From positions 28,754,869 through 28,818,868 of the forward strand of contig NC_088779.1 of assembly GCF_954871325.1 (NCBI RefSeq): a stretch of DNA of 64,000 nucleotides, in the 5' to 3' direction. The notes under the pieces were generated by a model. The model saw only the letters and a list, made by a program, of their open reading frames with translations, searched no databases and was not told the origin of the DNA. Below are positions 15,426 through 27,268 of this stretch, in pieces. This stretch comes from Gordionus sp. m RMFG-2023. Lineage: Eukaryota; Nematomorpha; Gordioida; Chordodea; Parachordodidae. Positions within the stretch are counted from its first letter, which is position 1, and each line of letters starts with the position of its first letter. Made by a program: the position numbers and the translations under genes.

Positions 15426-17606
15426 ACCTTAAATAAATATAGTATATATATATATATAAATAACATATAATATATTTATTTAATACACAAACTTAAAACG
15501 AACCAAAATAAGGGTAGGACCTTGTATAAAATATCTGATTATCCTATGTAAAACTAGAAATAAGTTTTCAAAAAATAAGACCAGAATTACGGGCCTAAGC
15601 TCTGAATCATAATTTTTAATAAAAAAATTTGGTGTTTGTTATTTGAAAAATAAACGAATAATAATTAAATTTAGTCGAAGGACCAAGTCCGAATTAAAAT
15701 AATGCATTAAATTCACAGAGTCTAATTAGTAAATTTGTTGTACATTAGTTGGTAGTGTCAATGTGTTCTGAATTCTTTTTTTGAGGGTATTTTTTTTATT
15801 AAATTTTTAAAGATCGTATCTTACAGGAAATGTATTAAAGTATGTTTGGAATAGCTAGCGTGCAAATTTCAGACGATAACTTTTGAGTATTTTTTATAAT
15901 TTAAAATAAAATCTAAGGGAAAAACGAATATAAATTTCATAGAATTTTATTTTCTACACATGCTTGGAATGCATTAAGGGCATAATCATATTTTTAAACA
16001 TTCATAAAGGAAAAGGCGATCAAAAAATGAATTTTAAAGTTGAATAAATATAACACATTCCGAAAAAAAACTCATTGACTAACATAATTGTAAATATTTT
16101 ATGTTATATTGTTTTATATGAAGCATAACGAAGCCATTACAAATATTAAATACCTGACCGACCTGTAAAAACGGCTATAATTTATAAAAGCCAGATAAGG
16201 CTTAAAAAAAAATTCACAAACCCGGGGCTTCTTGGTCCCTAAATTTATCGACAGATTATATTAAATGGACCATTCAACATTCATAATGAATATTATGATT
16301 ATAATATTTGTGTCATTGTTTTATTAGAAATGAACAACTCCAAGTTCCAGATCGAAAACGTAGTAAGCCTAGTTAAAAAAAATAAAATTTATAATCAAAT
16401 TCAGGAATAAGATTCTTAAAAAAAAAGTATCAGGGTATAGGTATAATCATATAATACTCGGGAAAAGTGAAGTGAGCTAGAAACTTACTCTCAATTTCAA
16501 ATGCTAAAATTTAGGGCCTAAAAAATAAATAAACTTACACTTTGCTCCATATAAAATGGCTTAATGAACCCCATTCTTAAATATCCAGATATTCATAGTC
16601 GATTAGTAGAATAAAGTTTGAATTTTGATTACATAAAAAAAAGCTTTAAATTCGTATTATGATAACATTTTAATTAAAAATATATTTTTTTAAGAAAAAA
16701 AAAATTATGGGCTTCAAATGTTTATATTATTTCAAGCATTTGCGTAATATATAATGTAAGTTGTGCCAGATAATAAAATAATCTGCTAAACCCTGCATTG
16801 CCTTCCTAGATTTTAAATCTAAAAAATAGAGTAGGGAAAGAAACTTAATAAATTATTTTTATATGAACAGTTCTTGGTACTCTCTACAAAATATCTAAAA
16901 TTTGGAAAAATAAACTTTTATACTAACATTAAAAAAAATTAATTACAAATTTTTGAAAATTTAAAAAAAAAATTTATAAATCAAAAATTAATTTTATTTA
17001 AAATACGTGGAAGAGTTTACTTAGGGGATATAAAATGAGCCATGATTACATCTAATATTAAAGTTATCCCAATTGTAAAAAATCATTTTTTTTTTGAAAA
17101 ATGACCAAGCAGAGCCACTTTGAGACCCTATATCTCCAGTTATAGCCGAGTTTAAGGGGCTAATATTTTGGATTCGTCAATTACAACAATTTATTAACTT
17201 ATATATACCAAATTCTGAGATGGTCGGGTTGTAAAGTGATTGATTTGAATATGGAAATGACCCTTAAACGATATTTCGAAGTGAGGATAAAATATATAAT
17301 ACACAGACAGATTCCCAATTTACACCGATTTTCATGGTTTAGATCTTGAGCTGAGAAGAGTCTGAAATAAAAAAATGCCTTTAAAAAGATTAACTTATAT
17401 TTATGCTAGGTTTATTAAAAAAAAATGTAACATTTTACCCCATATACCAAAAAATTATTCGCAGATCAACACAAATAATAGGTTTCATTTATTCTACAAC
17501 TACAGTACATTTATGAGTATACAATATAAAAATTTTCTATAAATTAAAACGTAAGAAAAATATTTTTTTTTTAAAAAGGCGATTTTTTTCTTTTTGTAAA
17601 ATTGTA
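15426..17606. other. gene-less stretch with old repeat traces
   Basis: 15800-16075 carries a further diverged member of the palindromic repeat family (CTTACAGGAAATGTATT, then GTTTGGAAT). 17180-17280 resembles one end of the foldback element at 20015-21162 (GGTCGGGTTG, then TGATTTGA). No exon with good splice borders was seen. Upstream exons of the membrane-protein gene could hide here but were not found. Confidence 0.4.
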
Positions 17607-20600
17607 TTAGATTAATCCTGACAATTTCGCTCCTTCCATCCTTAACGTATCCTTGATATTTTGGGGAATTTTCTTTATCAGGCCAGCGTGATCCAACCCT
17701 TTATGAGTAGCCAAAATTCCGATATAATTATTGACCCAATGGGAATCTTGAATGGTTGTCTTGGAAGGCGTTTCGGATGGCGGCGAATTGAGAGAATAAT
17801 CTATACTTTCTCCGCAAATGTCCGTTAGTTTCCCACCCAAAGCCCGCAATATAGCTTCGGGGGCGCATGTATCCCATTTTTTGCTTCCTTTGCTAGCGTA
17901 CAAATAGGCGTGAGCCAGGCCCTCTATCACTAACAACACCTTAATTTAAAATAATAAAAAAATAATTGTAAAAGTTTTAGGGGGGGGGATATTAATTTGT
18001 AGGGATATAAAAATAATTGCGACATTTATACTAATCAACCACATATTCTATATAAATTCTCAATAATTGATATAAATAAATATGATTATGCTTAAAAACA
18101 TAAATATATTAAATATAAATTAATTAATAATAATATGCATTTTTAATTATTAATAAATTTATTAAATAATTATGAAATATAGTAAAAATATAATATAAAG
18201 AGTTTTGATGTTAACAATAATTTTATAAGAAAATTATAAACCATATATTTATTTTATAAATTGCTAATATTTTAATTTGTAATTTCAATATCTTTTAAAA
18301 ATTTTTGGTTGAATATAACAATATTACATTAAAAGGCATTTTACACAGCTTCTTTATTGGGTTAGTTATATATTAGGTATACTGTCATTAAATAGCTAAA
18401 TATGTGTCGATTTTTTAAAAGGTCCAATTAAGGTTTTAGCCAAAATAATAATATTTTAGGTTGCAAAAATTTTTGGCCCTTTAGTTTCTAAATCTCGAGA
18501 CTTATATAATATATTTTAAGTATATCCGTATTTGTGCCATTTTAAAGTTAAGCCAAATAGTGCCGTTTAATCCCTAATTAGGCATATCTAAATTTTTATA
18601 AATATAGATAATGTTAATGAAATTATATCTTTTAATTTAAATTAAAGCAATTTTTAACCTTTTAACTTCAGCAATTATAAAGATTTCTGAGATATATTAA
18701 TAAATACACCACAATTCATGGCGATATTTAAATAATTTTTATTCTATATCCTTTAATATATGAATAGTTTTTAAATATTCGGATATATTTATTTTTTTTT
18801 GAATGCGTATTTATGCAAATATCCATAACCTTTGAGATTTGGGGTTAAGGAATTGTAGTTTGCTGCAATATTATTCTCGTAAAGATGAAGAGGTAGTCTC
18901 TCTTCTTTTTTTAAGTTAGTATTTTAGTTATAGTTTTTTTGTATAAAATTAGTATACGGCGTTTTTGAACTCTACAATAAAATATAGTATAAAAAGTTTT
19001 TTCCCTTAAATGGCATATAGTAGTTGGACATACAATATCTAAACCTGGTTAAGGGATTATTGTTTGTTAAAGTGGCTGATAGATATAATGCTATTTTATT
19101 AAACTATGATATTTGATAATTATTTATTTATATTTTTATTATATCAAATATTTTCTATATTATATTGGACAAATATATACAAATGTTTTCTTTAATGCTA
19201 TACCTATTTATATAAAAATCAGAGTTGTTAAAAGATACTTATTAGATGGATCTGGATACAGATACACATAGTAAAAAATATCTAGATCTAGATACAGATA
19301 CATCGTCCAAAAAGTTATCTTGTTATAGATCCAATTTTTAAAATGTATCTAGATACATATGCAATTTTTATTCTACTCTTATAAGCTCTGAATAAACCTA
19401 AATTAGGATTCTTTTGTGAAAATGCATGAAATGAGCTAAAAAAATATATTGACGCGATATCACATTTAACTAAATATAACTAAAATAATTATTTTTGGAT
19501 TTTAAAATAATTATATAATATATGAAAATATATGATTAAATGATTATAAATAATTATTAGATTTCAGTAATAAAATATTTTCAAAATTTTGGTCATTAAG
19601 GCATCCTAGTTTTTCTGTAAAGACATAACAATAATCATATCTACTACTATGGGGTACTGAAAAAATCGGATATTTAATTGTTTTTTTCTTCACAGGTTAT
19701 TTGTTTTCAATCAGTTGTAAAAATTGGTAATTCACCAACTAATCTTTGTATGATGTTATTTTAAAATATACTCTTTAAATTGCCCATGGAAAAACAATGA
19801 CTGAACTTGTTGATGCTTCTTTGATTATTATTTATTCCTTTTCTTTTCATCCAATTCCATTGAAAATGGCAGAATCCTTGAGTTGCATTGTAACAAAATT
19901 TGTGTGGGTTATTGATAAAATCGGACATCATATTTAATTAATATATATATATTTTTATATATATATAATTTTTTATTATAATTGTTTTAAATATTTTTTA
20001 ATATATATATATATGGTGAATTCCAAATCAAATCAACCAAAAAAAGTCGATTTTCAACCCGACCCTCTTCAATTTTTCTTAAATTTTGCATAATGGTAGT
20101 ATATACTATAACTAAGAAAAAATGAAATTTTACCTCCCAACAAGGTTTACTCGCTAAGATATGGGCGTTTAAAGCGCGGAAAAATAGTACATTTTTGACA
20201 AAATGTGCCTCATTTATTTTCATATATCTCGAGAAATAATTAGTTAGAAAAATAATTTAAATTTTATTATGTAGCTTAATAATAGTTCTTTAATATGACA
20301 TAAAAATAAATATGATATAAATTTGATGAATGTCCAAAACCGGATGTATAAAACCGGAAATGGCCATAGAAAAAAAAGGTATTTTTTTTTCGAAATTTTT
20401 TTTCTGTAGATAGATATAACACTGCTTTATATTTGTGCCAAATCCTAGCCTGGGATGAAAAAGGGTCTAGGAGTTATGACTCTTTATATGGCTTAAATTG
20501 ATCAAAAATATCTTCATTTAATGAATACTTATGGAATAATGTTTTTTTAAAAATTATGTTTAAATAATAGGCCCTAACTTTTTTTATTTTTAATTGTTAA

Positions 20601-23600
20601 CATATTGTGGAAAATTACTTGACAAAATATTTCCAAACCAATTTATAACTTTATTTTTCTGAAATGCATAATTACATATAATATAATAATTCATAATTAT
20701 GTTTACAATATATCATATATTAAATTATCTAAAGAATTGAAATAAATTTTGCCTAGACCCTTTTTTATCCCAGGCTAGGATTTGGCACAAATATAAAGCA
20801 GTGTTATATCTATCTACAGAAAAAAAATTTCGAAAAAAAATACCTTTTTTTTCTATGGCCATTTCCGGTTTTGGACATTCATCATATTTATTTTTATGTC
20901 ATATTAAAGAACTATTATTAAGCTACATAATAAAATTTAAATTATTTTTCTAACTTAAATATTTCTCGAGATATTTGAAAATAAATGAGGCACTGTACCA
21001 TTTTTCCGCGCTTTAAACGCCCATATCTTAGTGGGTAAGCCTTTTTGGGAGGTAAAATTTCATTTTTTTCTTAGTTATAGTATATACTACCAGTATGCAA
21101 AATTTAAAAAAAATTGAAAGAGGTCGGGTTGAAACCTTGGTTGATTTGATATGGAATTCACCATATATTTAATTTATATACTCATATGAAATAAAATAAA
21201 TTTGGCATTCAACTATTTTTAATTATAATATAAAAAAGCGTTAAAATCTAAAAACAGATACAGTTTCTTTGAATAATATCTAGATACAGATACTTTTATA
21301 AATATTATATTATATTTATATATTTTTTTTAATTATTATTTAAATTTATAATGTAGATTTTTTCGAATTATTAGTTTATTTAACTACGCTTACTATTAAT
21401 GGAATATTACTTGTAAGCACAGATAAAAAATATTCAGGTATTTACTTCCGTATAATCTAATACCTATATAATATATTCATGGATAATATAATAAGACTAA
21501 CTGGCTCACCCATTACTAATAACGGGATTTGGAAATAGTTGTGAATATATGGTTGTATAACTGGTGGGTAATAAATAGTAGTGATGCTAGTGGGTAATCA
21601 TAAAATACAATATATTCATAAGACCATGCTGAAAAAATGAGTTTAAAAATTTTCTTTTATCATTATATTGAAAAAATTCCTATTATTTTTACCGCACGTT
21701 AATTATTATTACTATTTTTAAAAAATCATGCCCTTACATTTTTGGTATAAATTTATTATCACTTTAAAAAGTAAATTCTGGCGGAAAATATAAATAATAA
21801 ACCTCACGCTTTTTCGTTGGTTATTCGTATAATATTTAAAAACAATTAATGAATTTTATTTAATCGATATTACTTAAACTACAATTCATTATAAATCGCA
21901 TTGATTACTAATGTTTTTTTAAAATATTATCTGTAATATATACATTCCATAACTGACAAATGTGTCTGTAAAAATGGTATTTTACCTAATGTTTTGCAAC
22001 CAAATCTATATAATAAAGGATTTAACTATATGTCAGTTTTAATAAATAAATTTCTTATACTTGTTTGGACGTTGGAAATATTTTTAGGAAGAGGGATGGT
22101 AATTAAATTTAAAAATGGTTATGAGCGATATTGAATTTTCCCAGAATTTCATTGTAAGCTGACATAGTGAAAGTATAATTTATGTGTATTAATCAAATAT
22201 AATAATTAAATTATCACTCATTTAATAAAAATTTATAGTCTTAATTAATTTTTTAAATAATAATCTATGTATTACGTAATAGAATTACTAAAGAAATCGT
22301 TCAGGAGCAATCAAAAAAATTTCATTTTTTTTTTCAGGGGGCTATTCAAAAACATATACAGATTTATTGAAATGCGACAAGGATAAGCTTTATTTATCTC
22401 GAATAAAAAACATGCTGTAATATATCTACTTTATCATAATATAAAAAAAACCTGTATTAAAATAACATGTTAAAAAAATGATGTAAACAATTTAGAATAC
22501 AAATGTAAAAAATATATAACAAAAAGGGGGAGGCAAAAATGATCTCATTGAGATTCGAGGAAAATAAAATGGTTACCTTTAAACGATAAATGTTAAATAA
22601 AAAACATATTTTTTATGATAAAACAAGTTTGAAGTATAATAATAGAATATGTTATAACGAATTTATGATAAGTATGTATTGCTTTATATTATCTGATATT
22701 TTATTTAAATATAAATATACATCCATTAGATTATTGCTATATTGTAATGTTAATGAATTTATTCTCCTTTCTCGCCTTTCATATTTAGAGTTAGATTAGA
22801 AATATTGATAATCCAACACTATATTGCTGATATTTTAGTTCCATATTACTTTGAACTACTTGTAATTTATTTATAAATGTATAAATATACGGATGGGCTG
22901 TTTTTATTAATTTTTTTAGGCAATAGTGGAAGCCCTCGACGTTATTGTTAGTCCTGGGGCCTTCAATATGATAGCGACTCCAAAAATATGGAGTTAAAAT
23001 TATTTGTACATATGCACGTATTGGAAAAATAGAGCATGAATTGTCTTAGAGCGTCGACATTCAAAGCCTCTGACTCAATAAATGTCTGGGTATAAACAAC
23101 TGATAACTGTGAAGGATTGTAAAATGGTAGTGCAAATATCCTTCGAAAAATACCTTGGACGTCGGCCCTTTCTTTATAATCTCTGGTCAACGATAAGCTT
23201 TGGATTTTCCTCCACAAAGATTGCCCGTAGTGGAAAAAGCACCCTGGGATAAATAAATATTATTAAATATATATATATATAGTTATAATTTACCTCGGAT
23301 CGCAGCGTAGGGAAAAACAGTTTCATGAGCTAACTTCTTACTTATTTCGAAATCGATTTAGGCTCTAACTGTACTCCCACTCCCAGACATTTATTCCTTA
23401 CCATCTCCAGAAATTTTATATAAGTTGATTTTCGCTAAATCATGTAATATGGCGAATATCACACATATCATATTTTTCCCAATTAATGTACATGGATTGT
23501 ATATAATTGAGTAAAATTAATCGGAGCATTAAAAAATGAACCATCCTTGTACAAATTTTTTGAGAAGCACATAAATTTTAAAAAATCAGGTGTCCCAAAT

Positions 23601-26600
23601 ATTATGATATCTTCAGTGGGTGTATGTGGCAATAAAAATGAAGTACCCTGAAGAGTACTACTATAATATGATAAATCAATTGATAATGTGTCCTGAGGTA
23701 GCAAGGGCATATATCGAGGCACCACCCTTTTCATCATTTTTAAAAAGAGTGCAAGGGTTGGATAGCCTCCGGATTCGGGGTTTTATGCCATAATATTCAG
23801 GTAAATCATCCATATGTGTATGCAGAAATATTGGCTTTACCTGGAACTGATTATTTATTAATATAGCGCACGATGGGCATGGTTGGCGGCATCTGTTTAT
23901 AAAAAATTAAAATAAAATACAAATAAACACTCAAAATATAACTTTGTATAATATTTAAAAAAGTTAGTCTAATTACATATGATATTTGGTATGTTTGTAT
24001 GTCCGATTGCACACATATAAATATTTTGATGAAATACCATTAAATGGTTTTAGAATTAATATATTCAAAATTATCTGAAAATATTTAATGTAAAAATTAA
24101 TCATCATAATATTTTACTAGGATCTTGATGAATTAAACTTGATTCAACTAATGAATCGGATGTTACTCTTATGTTCCCAGAAATAAGATCTAAAATATTG
24201 AATTAGAAATAGATTTTAAAGTTTAATGAGTACCAAAATTAGTTTGAATTGAAACAGATTTTAAAGTTAATGCACCATCAAATCTTCCAATAGAGGTTTG
24301 ATCTAAAATGTTTCAATAGGAAGAGATTTGAAATATTTGAACCAGTATTAATTTGATTAGAAAAAAGGGCTTAAATATAACATAAATATTAATTATATAA
24401 ATACCAGGATTAGTTTGAACTGAAAATAATTTGAAGTTGATGCACCATCAAATCTTCCAATAGAGGTTTGATCTAAAATGTTTCAATAGGAAAAGATTTG
24501 AAATATTTGAAAATAACAGTATTAATTTGATTAGAAAAAAGGAGCTTAAATATAAACATAAATATTATATGCCATAAAATGAATAAATATCGCAAAGATA
24601 AAAAAGAGGACACAATATTTATTTTAGGTGTTGTTCATGTAATGGCAAAGGTGTTTTTGCAAAGATATTTTTAAAATTACCAAAGTGCATGCATCTAATT
24701 GTGGTGAGGATAAAATAAACCACAAGATTCCTCAAAATAATCAAGGTATGCATATTATTAATTTTGAACATTTTTTTATTACTAAAACCTAAAATACAAA
24801 TAATTGTCCTGCAGCAATGCTTGGAGTGAGTGGTTTAGATCACACATCTATTGAAAGATTTGATGGTGCATCAACTTTAAATCATATTTCAGTTCAAACT
24901 AATCCTGGTATTTATATAATTAATATTTATGTTTATATTTAAGCTCCTTTTTTCTAATCAAATTAATACTGACATTTTCAAATATTTCAAATCTCTTCCT
25001 ATAAACATTTTAGATCAAACCTCTATTGGAAGATTTGATGGTGCATCAACTTTAAATTCTGTTTCAATTCAACTAATTTTGGAACTCATTAAACTTTAAA
25101 ATCTATTTCTAATTCAATATTTTAGATCCTATTTCTGGGAACATAAGAGTAACATCCGATTCATTAGTTGAATCAAGTTTAATTCATCAAGATCCTAGTA
25201 AAATATTATGATGATTAATTTTAACATTAAATATTTGCAGATAATTTTGAATATATTAATTATAAGATACCATTTAATGGTATTTCATCAAAAATATTTA
25301 TATGTGTGCAATCGGACATATAAACATACCAAATATCATATGTAAACTTTTTTAAATATCATACAAAGTTATATTTTGAGTGTTTATTTATATTTTATTT
25401 TTTTATAAACTGATGCCGCCAACCAAGCTGCCTATCGCACGCTATATTAATAAATAATAAATTCCAGGTAAAGCCAAAATATGTGCATACACATATGGAT
25501 GATTTATCTGAATATTATGGCATAAAAACCCTAAATATTCTTAAAAATTCCATGGTAGCTAATCCCTTTATAAATATTTCTACCATCTATAGCAATGTTA
25601 TGGTTGAAATTATGTCTAATCCAGATATACAAAAATATCCAGAGGCTATCCCACCCTTGCACTCTATTATAAAAATGATGAAAAGGGTGGTACCTGGATA
25701 TATGTACTTGCTACCTCAGGACACATCATCATTTGATTTATCAAATTATAGTAGTACTCTTCAGGGCACTTCATTTTTATTGGCACATACACCCAATAAA
25801 GATATCATAATATTTGGGACACCTGATTTTTTAAAAGTGCTCCTCAAAAAATTTGTACATGGATGGTACATTTTTTACTGCTCCGATTAATTTTACTCAA
25901 TTATATACAATCCATGTACATTAATTGGGAAAAATATGATATGTGATATTCGCCATATTACATGATAAGCGAAAATCAACTTATATAAAATATCTGGAGA
26001 TGGTAAGGAATAAATGTCTGGAAGTGGGAGTACAGTTAGAGCCTGAATCGATTCAAATTGATTTTGAAATAAAATGAAGTTAGCTCTCGAAACTGTTTTT
26101 CCCTATGCTGCGATCCGATGTAAATTATAATATTTATTTATTCCAGGGTGCTTTTTCCACTAGGGGCAATCTTTGTGGAGGAAAATCCAAAGCTTATCGT
26201 TGACCAGAGATTATAAAGAAAGGGCCAACATCCTTAAAGTTTTATTAAGAAATTAAAATATAGTATTAGAAATTACCTTCATGCCACAACCACCAATATG
26301 AATCACTTTATCAGGTTTCAAAGAGTTGATAGCATCCAACACTATGGCACTTTTATGAGATTGTGTTGTGCATATTATAAGTTTTTCTTTAGGTGGATCC
26401 TGGACTATGATGCCATAAGCACCCAAACCTATAGATCATAATAATATGGTATTAACTAATTTTAAGTGGTTTATTTGTAGTAGATGACAGATTATTTTAA
26501 AATAAATTCCTTGTTGAAAATTTAAAGTTACCTTGAAGTCCCCATATAATTCTACCATCTTGTTGAACATTAGGAGTATTTTTTAATTTACTATTATTTG

Positions 26601-27268
26601 AGTTCATAGTTTGATAAAAAGGCTGACAAATGGCACCTGCTATTGCTTGGCCCTTATAAGAAATTCCAATTAACACAGTTACATGATCTAAATGTCCTAT
26701 AATTTTCAAAAAAATAAATATTATTAGATAATGTTCTATGAAAAATTACCTTCAGTAAACTCTGATGTTCCATCTAATGGATCCACCCATATAACAACCT
26801 GTTTAGTTCATATTATGCAACAAATCTTAAAACATTTACTTTATTTTCCTCAATTCCCATATATTCCTTAGGACAGCTCAATGATAAAATTTTTTTAGCC
26901 TCTGGAATTTCTATAGAATTTAATTTTTCCTGATTTTCTATAGGCTAAAAATATAATTAGTAGCACATGTAATTTATTTTACTGTTTCTGCTATATCTTC
27001 TTCTCCAATTATGCGTAATTTAGGAAAATGATATTTTAAATAATTAAATATCCACCTTTGGGATAACCTATCTGCTTCTGTTTGATAATCATTTAAACCC
27101 TGATAAAGTAAACTGCATAGTAAAATTATAAAATATTACTTTTTCAACAATATTTAAACTCCCTTGTTTCAAAACATTTTTTATTATGTTTCCTGCTTCC
27201 CATGCGGCTGTCACGGTGCCTGCTAATAATTTTAATATCATTTCACAATTTATATCATATTTTGACAT
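17607..27268 (-). CDS. BPNT1: BPNT1-like 3'(2'),5'-bisphosphate nucleotidase
   Basis: The enzyme removes the 3'-phosphate from 3'-phosphoadenosine 5'-phosphate, a by-product of sulfation, and belongs to the Mg-dependent, Li-sensitive inositol monophosphatase family. Seven exons join in frame: 27140-27268 (ATG), 26983-27099, 26840-26944, 26750-26798, 26532-26696, 26277-26428 and 17607-17939 (stop), giving about 349 residues (human about 308). The metal-site motifs are all present: IIGEED near residue 74, WVDPLDGT at 121-128, IGGCGMK at the exon 6 end, and KKWDTCAPE around D262. The first five introns are 38-103 nt; the sixth is 8,337 nt and filled with transposons. Splice borders are GT-AG and all phases match, so I expect it to be functional despite the huge intron. 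Some extra residues follow the EED motif and precede the C-terminus. Confidence 0.9.
19220..19627 (-). mobile_element. truncated hAT 3' end, inverted relative to the copy at 1-1511
   Basis: It starts at a terminus CAGAGTTGTTAAAAGATAC and continues with CTAGATACAGATACA-type repeats. It then matches the reverse complement of the hAT at 1-165 plus 1213-1511, including the transposase tail (reverse-strand KRGC-like region near 19600). Homology stops at about 19627, so only the 3' 400 bp remains. A further CTAGATACAGATAC word near 21283-21296 may be a displaced scrap of the same family. Confidence 0.75.
20015..21162. mobile_element. foldback (long inverted repeat) element
   Basis: The left arm 20015-20472 and right arm 20751-21162 are inverse copies of each other, by eye around 90% identical, around a loop of about 280 bp. 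The outer ends read GGTGAATTCCAAATCAAATC and, reversed, GGTGAATTCCATATCAAATC. The flanks are AT microsatellite, so the target duplication cannot be read with confidence. Arms contain TTTAAAGCGCGGAAAAAT and CCTAGCCTGGGAT words. There is no coding potential. It is a non-autonomous DNA transposon of foldback type, superfamily uncertain (Mutator-like is possible), inside the large BPNT1-like intron. Confidence 0.8.
21163..22799. other. AT-rich intronic stretch
   Basis: Part of the large BPNT1-like intron. Apart from a possible hAT scrap at 21240-21300, I see no element or exon. Confidence 0.4.
22800..24580 (-). mobile_element. Mutator-like (MULE) transposon copy, left arm of a head-to-head pair
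   Basis: Minus-strand reading gives a MULE transposase in pieces. 23483-23737 reads MMKRVVPRYMPLLPQD ... STLQGTSFLL ... IIIFGTPDFLKF ... KDGSFFNAPINFTQLYTIH; the DGSF/QLYTIH stretch is the first part of the catalytic DDE core. Past an intron comes CFFHYGQSLWRKIQSLSLTR at 22963-23240. The tail at 22800-22965 reads GPRTNNNVEGFHY, the conserved end of the family. The N-terminal zinc-binding part appears missing. Stops and frame changes interrupt the frames, so the copy is dead. It mirrors 24830-26236. Confidence 0.75.
24230..24540. repeat. tandem duplication of a small MULE exon unit
   Basis: Two copies of a segment of about 175 bp contain CATCAAATCTTCCAATAGAG and then TTTCAATAGGAA. In the right arm the same segment appears at 24852-24900 and 25020-25070. 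Read in the coding direction it encodes SIGRFDGASTLN followed by SxQTN, flanked by AG and GT borders, so the duplicated unit is an exon plus an intron. Confidence 0.65.
24600..26236 (+). mobile_element. Mutator-like (MULE) transposon copy, right arm, truncated at its 3' end
   Basis: The same transposase as the left arm, on the + strand: 25483-25890 reads MHTHMDDLSEYYGIK ... IIKMMKRVVPGYMYLLPQD ... STLQGTSFLLAH ... IIIFGTPDFLK. It continues in another frame to MDGTFFTAPINFTQLYTIH, and after an intron near 26110-26145 to CFF and LWRKIQSL. 24630-24735 may code a FLYWCH-like zinc finger at the N-terminus (weak). Small exons between repeat SIGRFDGASTLN. Homology ends abruptly at 26236, just 40 bp before the donor site of BPNT1-like exon 6, so the GPRTNN tail is missing here. 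Confidence 0.72.

Larger units (their letters stand above)
17940..26276 (-). other. 8.3-kb transposon-filled intron of the BPNT1-like gene
   Basis: The donor is at 26276 (AAG then GTAATTTC on the minus strand) and the acceptor at 17940 (AATTAAG then GTG). The intron holds a truncated hAT end (19220-19627), a foldback element (20015-21162) and two inverted Mutator-like copies (22800-24580 and 24600-26236). The other introns of this gene are around 40-100 nt. The remainder (17940-19219 and 21163-22799) is plain AT-rich DNA. The two inverted-repeat pairs could fold into long stems in the pre-mRNA (inference). Confidence 0.85.

Noticed and set aside
19987-20223. 78-residue minus-strand frame
   Set aside because: It falls entirely in the left arm of the foldback element and is matched by the inverted arm without a conserved frame.
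22590-22799. 69-residue + frame (MLNKKHIFYDK)
   Set aside because: Composition is that of random AT-rich sequence, there is no motif, and it lies in the BPNT1-like intron.
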